A stretch of 36,125 nt of DNA from DAIDKA01 sp049792815 (GTDB lineage: Bacteria; Pseudomonadota; Gammaproteobacteria; Steroidobacterales; Steroidobacteraceae). The notes under the pieces were generated by a model. That model was given only the letters and a program-made list of their open reading frames with translations. It was not told the origin of the DNA and did not search any database. This document shows positions 31,731 through 36,125 of this stretch, one piece after another. Location of the stretch: positions 1-36,125 of the forward strand of contig JBARBG010000102.1 of NCBI GenBank assembly GCA_049792815.1, read 5' to 3'. Position 1 is the first letter of the stretch, and each line of letters starts with the position of its first letter. Made by a program: the position numbers and the translations under genes.

Positions 31731-32123
31731 TCAGCTCTTGTGCGCGGCGTTGAAGGCCTTGATCTGGTCGTTGAAGCGACCGGTCACCACAGAGGCTTCG
31801 TCCACGGCCGCATCGTTCTTCTGCGCCAGCACCTTGTCCAGATCGTCCTTGGCCTTCGCCTTCTTGGGGTCATCCAGGCTCGGATCGATCTTGGCGACGG
31901 CCGTGTCATGCTCGTCCTTCAGGCAGTCGGTGTACTGCTTGATGAGATCGTTGTAGGCGCGCATGGCCTTCATGCCGGCGATCATCTCTTCCTTGGTGGC
32001 CTTGGTGCCGTCCGGAATCCTGTCGGGTGCCTTCGGATAGCTGCAGGCGGCTGACGCCTGGGCTGCAACCGCCATGGCAGCGATGGCCAGCGAGGAGACC
32101 AGCACGGTGGAGCGGAACTTCAT
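31731..32123 (-). CDS. Small secreted helical protein, unknown function
   Basis: A 130-residue exported protein. The signal peptide is clear (MKFRSTVLVSSLAIAAMAVA, cleavage after ASA near residue 25). The mature part begins ACSYPKAPDRIPDG and is Lys/Asp-rich and helical, with a second Cys in QYTDCLKDEHD, so a disulfide is possible. I do not recognise a family. AAGGGGG before the ATG at 32123 makes a good ribosome site. It lies upstream of moeA on the same strand with 35 bases between, so some read-through into the cofactor operon is possible, but no functional tie is evident. Confidence 0.8.
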   Translation of the reverse strand: MKFRSTVLVSSLAIAAMAVAAQASAACSYPKAPDRIPDGTKATKEEMIAGMKAMRAYNDLIKQYTDCLKDEHDTAVAKIDPSLDDPKKAKAKDDLDKVLAQKNDAAVDEASVVTGRFNDQIKAFNAAHKS

Positions 32124-32238
32124 TGGGAACCCCCTTGAAATGTAAGAATTGGTTGCACCTGGGCGCCCGGTGCCAGGGGGCCCATATTAAGCGATTTCTG
32201 CACAATTCCGAGGGCCGATGTCCTAAACGGGGCCGTCC

Positions 32239-32253
32239 GGGCCGAGTCGGCCC
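32239..32253. other. GC-rich palindrome between secreted-protein gene and tRNA-Arg
   Basis: GGGCCGA and TCGGCCC flank a single G. The region around it (32225-32270) is very GC-rich. It lies 35 bases before the tRNA. It has no T-run on either side, so it could be a regulatory site or only compositional. Confidence 0.2.
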
Positions 32254-32287
32254 CCGCCGGCCGGGGATTTGGTAGCCTGCACCGCAT

Positions 32288-32364
32288 GCGCCCGTAGCTC
32301 AGTTGGATAGAGCATCAGGCTTCGAACCTGAGGGTCGGGAGTTCGAATCTCTCCGGGCGCGCCA
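32288..32364 (+). tRNA. tRNA-Arg (anticodon TCG)
   Basis: A complete 77-base cloverleaf: acceptor GCGCCCG with CGGGCGC, D-stem GCTC/GAGC, anticodon stem TCAGG/CCTGA, loop CTTCGAA with anticodon TCG at 32322-32324, a five-base variable loop, T-stem GGGAG/CTCTC (one wobble) with loop TTCGAAT, discriminator G and encoded CCA. The acceptor and D-arm resemble E. coli tRNA-Arg(CCG). It should read CGA and possibly CGG codons. Confidence 0.96.
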
Positions 32365-32370
32365 TTTGAC

Positions 32371-32388
32371 AAGGGCGTCGGCCCCCTT
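32371..32388 (+). terminator. Possible weak intrinsic terminator after tRNA-Arg
   Basis: The stem AAGGGC with GCCCCCTT (one bulged C) encloses the loop GTCG, followed by only three T. Position directly after the tRNA fits a terminator, but the T-run is short. Confidence 0.4.
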
Positions 32389-32480
32389 TACCGCAATGCA
32401 TACTGTGACGTGATGCCGGACAGATAGGGCAGCCCCGGGTGATATGGAGTCTCCCGGGACGAGGCTTGAGCGGCAGTCAC

Positions 32481-33692
32481 ATGCCACGGCATATTCTGTT
32501 GGTTGGCGAGGACGCACTGCGGCTGCAGGACCCGGTGCTATTGCCACACGCCGGCCAATGGATCATCACGCTGGCCGGCAGCGGCGCGCAGGCAGTGCAG
32601 GAGCTGGAGCGCGAGCCGCAGGATGTGGTGATCGCCGACATGCGGGCCCTCGCCCCGGGCGGCACCGGTTTGCTGCTCACGGTGAGTGAGCGCTGGCCGA
32701 GTACCTCGCGGATCGCGCTGTCAGACAGTCTGGACAGCGCCGGTCAGGCCTATGAGATGCCGTTTCCCGCGGCCCACCAGTACCTCTTCAGCCAAGCCCC
32801 CGCCGCTGAGTTCCACGAGGCGGTCGAGCGCTGCCTGAGACTCCAGGATCTGCTGTCGCAGCCGGGTCTGCGCACACTCATCGGCGCGGTTCGTCAGCTG
32901 CCGCCGCGGCCACGAACCTTCGCGCGCCTGCAGGTGATGATGAGCCACCGGAATGTGACGCCCAAGAAAATCTGTGCGGTCATCGAAGCGGACGCGGCGA
33001 TCACCGCCAAGGTGCTGCAGCTGGCCAACTGCGCGATGTTTCACGAGCATGACCGCATCAGGAGCATCGAGCAGGCGCTGGTGCGCTTAGGCTTCTCAGG
33101 CGTGCGCAACCTGGTGATGTGCTCGGAGGTGCTCACGGGGTGGAGCCGGGCGGCCCGCGGCGCCATGGATCTGGACGCGATGCAGGCGCATGTGCAGCGC
33201 GTGGCCCGGGTGACGGCGGCGCTGACGGCCGGAACCGCCTGCAGCGATGAGGCGGTGCTCGCGGCGTTTCTGCACGACATCGGCTACTGGGTGTTGGCCC
33301 AGGAACGGCCCGCAGAGCTTGACCGGGCGGCCGCGCTGGCGGTCGCCGACGACCTTCCCATGCAGGAGGCGGAAAGGCGTGTACTGGGCACCTCGCATGC
33401 CGAGATCGGTGCCTATCTGCTGGGGCTGTGGGGCATGCCCAACACGCTGGTCGAGGCGGTCGCACACCACCACACGCCTGAGCGCGCCGTTGTCAGGCGC
33501 TTCAATACCCTGTCAGCGCTGGCGGTGGCGCTGGCACTTGCGGGCACCGATGACAGCGATGCCTTTGCCAGTCCTCCACGCCGCAATTTCGTCGTGGGGG
33601 AGCCTTTCTACGAACAGCTCGAAGGCGCACCCTTCGACTGGGTCGATGCCGAAAAGGTCGCGATTGCCTGTCTGGCGGAACTGGACCAGTAG
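32481..33692 (+). CDS. Receiver-like domain plus HDOD protein
   Basis: A 403-residue cytoplasmic protein. Residues 1-120 resemble a CheY-type receiver (HILLVGEDALRL and VVIADMRALAPGG with Asp53 as possible phosphoacceptor). The conserved late Lys is missing, with HQYLFSQAP in its place, so signalling may be degenerate. Residues about 130-330 form an HDOD domain: LPPRPRTFARLQVMM, IEADAAITAKVLQLANC, IEQALVRLGFSGVRNLVM, FLHDIGYWVL, HAEIGAYLLGLWGMP and AVAHHHTPE. HDOD proteins are thought to link stress or cyclic-di-GMP signalling to output, but the partner is unknown. ATG 32481 (MPRHILLVGE) is chosen as it begins the domain; an upstream start would add about 14 unrelated residues. It converges with the TonB-like gene. 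Confidence 0.85.
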   Translation: MPRHILLVGEDALRLQDPVLLPHAGQWIITLAGSGAQAVQELEREPQDVVIADMRALAPGGTGLLLTVSERWPSTSRIALSDSLDSAGQAYEMPFPAAHQYLFSQAPAAEFHEAVERCLRLQDLLSQPGLRTLIGAVRQLPPRPRTFARLQVMMSHRNVTPKKICAVIEADAAITAKVLQLANCAMFHEHDRIRSIEQALVRLGFSGVRNLVMCSEVLTGWSRAARGAMDLDAMQAHVQRVARVTAALTAGTACSDEAVLAAFLHDIGYWVLAQERPAELDRAAALAVADDLPMQEAERRVLGTSHAEIGAYLLGLWGMPNTLVEAVAHHHTPERAVVRRFNTLSALAVALALAGTDDSDAFASPPRRNFVVGEPFYEQLEGAPFDWVDAEKVAIACLAELDQ

Positions 33693-33705
33693 CCTCAGGC
33701 GGCGC

Positions 33706-34575
33706 TCAGTTGTCCAGCTTGAACCTGATGCTATACGCGTAGCAGGAGCTGACCGGTGCGCTGTTCTCGGTGCTGGGTCGATAGTGTCCGGAGCCTGCCC
33801 GGGCCAGGTTGAGGGCCGCATCGTCAAGTCTGCGACTGCCGGAGGTTTTGGCCAGCACCGGGTCAGCGGTCAGACGGCCCTGCGAGTCCACGCACACCTG
33901 CACGTTGGCGGCGCCGGTTTCGGCTATCCGTCGCGACGCTTCCGGGTAATAGTCCTGCGTGTTCGGGAAGCCCTTGCCCGGCCCGCCGTCGATACGGTTG
34001 ATGCGGTGACCCGGAGGAACCTGCGGAACGAGCGCGTCACCACCGGTGAGGGTGATCGACTCATCATCCTTCGGAATGTCGATGCTCTGCGGCCCGGTGA
34101 TCACCGGATCGACGTGCACCGCGGTGAACCGTGGTTCGGTCATGCGCGGCGGCGGTGGCGGCAGCGGGTGTTCCTCGACAAAGACGGCATGAGTGATTTC
34201 GGGAAGCGCTGCCACCACCTGCTGCGCGAATCCCGAGGCAAACCCGTAGATCACCAGCGCATGCAGGCCCGCGATCACGAGTATGGTGACCGTGCGGCGC
34301 GAAAGCAGAGGCAGGTCGTAGTGCAGGTCAGCGAGCAGCGGTCGGTGGCTGCCGGAGGCACCCGAAGCAGCCAGCTGCGGCACGCGAACGTCGCGGGTGA
34401 TCACCGCAGTCGCCCAATAGCAGCCGAGCGCCAGCCGCAGGCGCGCGGTACCTGAGCGCGACTGAAGATCCGCCAGCCACTCCTCTTCGAGTCGTTCTGA
34501 CAGTGCCGGGGGCGCCTTGCGCGCGGCGTGTACGATCAAACGCTGTGCCAGGTCCGAATAGTTGCGCGTTTTCAT
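33706..34575 (-). CDS. TonB-like protein with an N-terminal cytosolic prefix
   Basis: A 289-residue protein. Residues 1 to about 94 form a predicted cytosolic region (LAQRLIVHAARKAPPALSER, then LEEEWLADLQSRSGTARLRL), similar to prefix segments on membrane proteins that sit beside PadR regulators; a match to a named domain is not certain. A membrane helix runs from about 95 to 115. A Pro-rich periplasmic linker (HPLPPPPPRM) and a C-terminal TonB domain (YYPEASRRIAETGAANVQVC, SGSRRLDDAALNLARAGSGH) follow. It would contact outer-membrane receptors, but no exbB/exbD is nearby, and the prefix suggests regulation from the cytosol. The ATG overlaps the PadR gene's stop by 4 bases, so both are made together. 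Confidence 0.82.
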   Translation of the reverse strand: MKTRNYSDLAQRLIVHAARKAPPALSERLEEEWLADLQSRSGTARLRLALGCYWATAVITRDVRVPQLAASGASGSHRPLLADLHYDLPLLSRRTVTILVIAGLHALVIYGFASGFAQQVVAALPEITHAVFVEEHPLPPPPPRMTEPRFTAVHVDPVITGPQSIDIPKDDESITLTGGDALVPQVPPGHRINRIDGGPGKGFPNTQDYYPEASRRIAETGAANVQVCVDSQGRLTADPVLAKTSGSRRLDDAALNLARAGSGHYRPSTENSAPVSSCYAYSIRFKLDN

Positions 34576-34877
34576 GCAAATACTCCTCGACCAAAGCTTG
34601 CGAAGACCTCACTTGCTCGGGCAAGCCCACTGGGCGTCAGGCGGTACAAGCGGCGGCGCGGCCGCCCGACGTGCGAGGGGTCCACGGTTTCCCAGCGGCT
34701 GACGAACCAGCCCGCCGATTCCAATCGCAGCAGTATTGGATACAAAGTGCCGGAGGCCAGCTGGCCACGCTTCTGCACATCGGCTCCCGCGAGCTCCTGC
34801 GTCGGGTTTTCAAGAAACGCTTCCAGCACCCGCAGCGTCTGCAGGGACATGCGTACGTCTTTGCTCTGCTTGCCCAT
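34572..34877 (-). CDS. PadR-family transcriptional regulator
   Basis: A 101-residue winged-helix regulator. It contains SLQTLRVLEAFL, GADVQKRGQLASGTLYPILLRLESAGW, which is the recognition-helix and wing signature, and GRPRRRLYRLTPSG. This minimal form lacks the long C-terminal dimer helix of classic PadR. PadR proteins usually repress their own gene and a neighbour, often a membrane or transport protein. ATG 34877 is used because the longer TTG reading would include the probable operator. The gene overlaps the downstream TonB-like gene by 4 bases, and a palindrome (TGTA-4-TACA) sits directly before its start, consistent with autoregulation. Confidence 0.9.
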   Translation of the reverse strand: MGKQSKDVRMSLQTLRVLEAFLENPTQELAGADVQKRGQLASGTLYPILLRLESAGWFVSRWETVDPSHVGRPRRRLYRLTPSGLARASEVFASFGRGVFA

Positions 34878-34880
34878 GAT

Positions 34881-34892
34881 TGTAAGTCTACA
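34881..34892. promoter_or_regulatory. Probable PadR operator
   Basis: TGTA, four bases, TACA: a perfect dyad starting four bases before the padR-like ATG, inside what should be the promoter or ribosome-binding region. PadR-type sites often have an ATGT/ACAT-like symmetry. Binding here would block expression of the PadR and TonB-like pair. Confidence 0.45.
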
Positions 34893-35059
34893 TAGGGTTT
34901 TGTCCCGGAGCAAGTGGAGATTTCCGGGCTTTGATAAGTCAACAGATCAATCTGGTTTGCCGCTGGGCGGCATTCTGTGACCGGGTTCCGCCCCCGACCG
35001 TCATCCAATCCTGGCGCGGCGCGTTCCGTGAGGGGAGCATTGGGAACGTTCGGGGGAGT

Positions 35060-36013
35060 ATGCCATTGAAATATCTGCCATTGCGCCTATTGGGCGGCCT
35101 TGCACTGCTGGCCGGTGGCCTCGCGACATCCGTCTCGTGGGCCGATCCGATGTCGGCTGTTCAGCTGCTGCGCATCAGCGGCTGCGGCGGCATCATGCCC
35201 GCCATCGCCCCCTTGCAACGTAACCTGCAGTTGGATCGGGCGGCGGCGGCCTGGGCGGCTGGCGACGCGGCCGCGACGGCGGCGGGGCACAGTGGCTATC
35301 AGGCTCACACCACCGTGGGTCTGCGTCTGAGCGGCACGGATGATGCGATTCTGCAGTCATTGCGCCGGACTCGTTGCCGGATGGTTGCCGACCAGTCGCT
35401 GCGGGATGTCGGTGTCTATCGCCGTGGGCCGCAAACCTGGCTGCTGATTGCCGCACCCAACGCGGACAGAGTTGCAACGTCGCTGTCGAGTCCTGCGCAG
35501 AAATGGACGACCCCCGCACCGGAGCCCGATGCCGATGAAGCCCCGCCGCGGACCTTCGGTTATGCCACGGCGCCGCGCCTTTCACGGACGCCGGCACAGT
35601 CGACACGGGTTCTGCAACTGGTCAACGAGGCTCGGGCCACGGGCACACGCTGTGGCGCAAAGTCATTCGGGCCCGCACCGCCGCTGCAACCGTCCGCGAC
35701 ACTGGACGGCGTGGCTGCAGAGCATGCAAACGACATGGCACGCCACGATTACTTCGAGCATGTGGACCTCACGGGCCACACCCCGGCTGACCGGCTTCGC
35801 GCCACCGGCTACAAGGAGCGACTGGTGGGTGAAAATATCGCCTATGGTCTCAATTCTGCCGATGAGGTCGTGGCGGGTTGGCTGCACAGCCCCGACCACT
35901 GCGAAAACATCATGGATCCCAGGTTCGTCGAGATGGGTGTCGCCCTGTCGCAGGGTCACGGATCGCGCCGCGGCCTGTACTGGGATCAGGAGCTCGCTGA
36001 GCCTGCGAAATAG
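35060..36013 (+). CDS. Secreted CAP/SCP-domain (YkwD-like) protein with a possible second, degenerate CAP region
   Basis: A 317-residue exported protein. The signal peptide is about residues 1-28 (LLGGLALLAGGLATSVSWA). A clear CAP domain spans about 183-313: RVLQLVNEARATGTRCG, AAEHANDMARHDYFEHVDL, GENIAYGL, HSPDHCENIM and a final strand. The His in EHANDMA (about 222), the Glu of GENI (259) and the region around 276-283 form the usual cation and active-site cluster. Residues about 30-135 may be a second, worn CAP-like unit: it has LQRNLQLDRAAAAWA, GYQAHTTVGLRLSGTDDAI, RTRCRMVADQSLRDVGVYRR and an aromatic ending (QTWLLIA), but no His/Glu cluster. ATG 35060 is preceded by GGGGGAG, rather close. 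The gene converges with a truncated outer-membrane gene. Confidence 0.8.
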   Translation: MPLKYLPLRLLGGLALLAGGLATSVSWADPMSAVQLLRISGCGGIMPAIAPLQRNLQLDRAAAAWAAGDAAATAAGHSGYQAHTTVGLRLSGTDDAILQSLRRTRCRMVADQSLRDVGVYRRGPQTWLLIAAPNADRVATSLSSPAQKWTTPAPEPDADEAPPRTFGYATAPRLSRTPAQSTRVLQLVNEARATGTRCGAKSFGPAPPLQPSATLDGVAAEHANDMARHDYFEHVDLTGHTPADRLRATGYKERLVGENIAYGLNSADEVVAGWLHSPDHCENIMDPRFVEMGVALSQGHGSRRGLYWDQELAEPAK

Positions 36014-36019
36014 CGGCGC

Positions 36020-36125
36020 TTAGAGCGAATAATTCAGACGTACTTCACCAGCGCCCTGCGAGCCATGCGCGGGCCGGGGCTGATCGCTCGAGTAGCGGGC
36101 TTCGATGTCCACGGTGAAATGCTCC
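36020..36125 (-). CDS. C-terminal end of a probable outer-membrane beta-barrel protein (cut by window edge)
   Basis: Only the last 34 residues are visible, ending GEVRLNYSL and a TAA stop at 36022-36020. The segment EHFTVDIEARYSS and the end VRLNYSL alternate polar and hydrophobic residues, as in closing beta strands, with Tyr at the third last position. The last residue is Leu rather than the common Phe. The exact family cannot be called from this fragment. It converges with the CAP-domain gene, 6 bases apart. Confidence 0.45.
   Translation of the reverse strand, partial: EHFTVDIEARYSSDQPRPAHGSQGAGEVRLNYSL

Noticed and set aside
32288..32364. tRNA as an integration site of a mobile element
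   Set aside because: No integrase gene and no obvious repeat of the tRNA 3' end were seen downstream in the window; the genes there look chromosomal.
32434..32458. CCCGGG ... CCCGGG hairpin before the HDOD gene
   Set aside because: CCCGGG is self-complementary and expected often in GC-rich DNA; the 13-base loop gives little stability.
32299..32547. Minus-strand reading frame across the tRNA with a RRDSNSRPSGSKPDALSN-like end
   Set aside because: This string is a familiar false protein made by translating the complement of a tRNA gene; it lies on tRNA-Arg.

Overview
The window reads as chromosomal DNA of a GC-rich gammaproteobacterium. The genes are dense and strand-switching, with housekeeping genes of proteobacterial type (folE, typA, proBA, glgX/glgB, tesB) and a tRNA-Arg carrying an encoded CCA. 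A placement near Nevskiales, Steroidobacterales or Xanthomonadales is inference from overall look, not something the sequence proves. I see no phage, transposon, CRISPR array or plasmid backbone. The accessory interest lies in unusual gene fusions and in small operons of poorly described proteins.

Layout, left to right. A truncated receiver-domain gene (1-277, -) diverges from folE (360-1004, +). msrB and an RND/MMPL-type exporter form a minus-strand pair (1008-3769). Divergent from them are a PhnD-like periplasmic binding protein and a TatT-like lipoprotein (3841-5312), so the three may form one envelope transport module. typA (-) and a DUF2721 membrane protein (-) follow, then an ABC exporter (+) with no ordinary start codon. 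glgB-glgX (-) is a glycogen remodelling pair. A GlpQ-type phosphodiesterase (+) converges with a large HAMP-GGDEF-EAL protein (-), whose upstream region carries a strong palindrome.

From 17590 to 21260 (+) runs a five-gene operon: a small Cys-containing protein, a thioredoxin-reductase-like ferredoxin-NADP reductase, azurin, acyl-CoA thioesterase II (tesB) and a CpcT/CpeT-family secreted protein. From 23905 down to 21217 (-) runs a three-gene operon: an extremely acidic small protein, a GlcD/D-2-hydroxyglutarate dehydrogenase-like flavoprotein, and a lipoprotein with an alpha/beta-hydrolase fold whose catalytic serine and histidine are missing. proB-proA follow (+).

The most striking region is 26471-31695 (-), a compressed molybdenum-cofactor operon: moeA, moaA, moaC, a MobA-MoaD fusion and a MoaE-MoeB-rhodanese triple fusion. 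Five genes encode eight domains. The thiocarboxylate chemistry of molybdopterin synthase (MoaD activation by MoeB, sulfur from rhodanese, use by MoaE) is split over just two polypeptides, each also fused to something else. MogA/MoaB is the one core function not seen here.

The right end holds a secreted small protein, tRNA-Arg(TCG), a receiver-HDOD protein, a PadR regulator overlapping a TonB-like protein, a secreted protein with one clear and one possible degenerate CAP domain, and the C-terminus of a probable outer-membrane protein running off the edge. Several first-in-operon genes lack a Shine-Dalgarno sequence and instead have a -10-like hexamer 6-8 bases before the ATG, which suggests leaderless transcripts. 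No gene-free stretch exceeds 300 bases.
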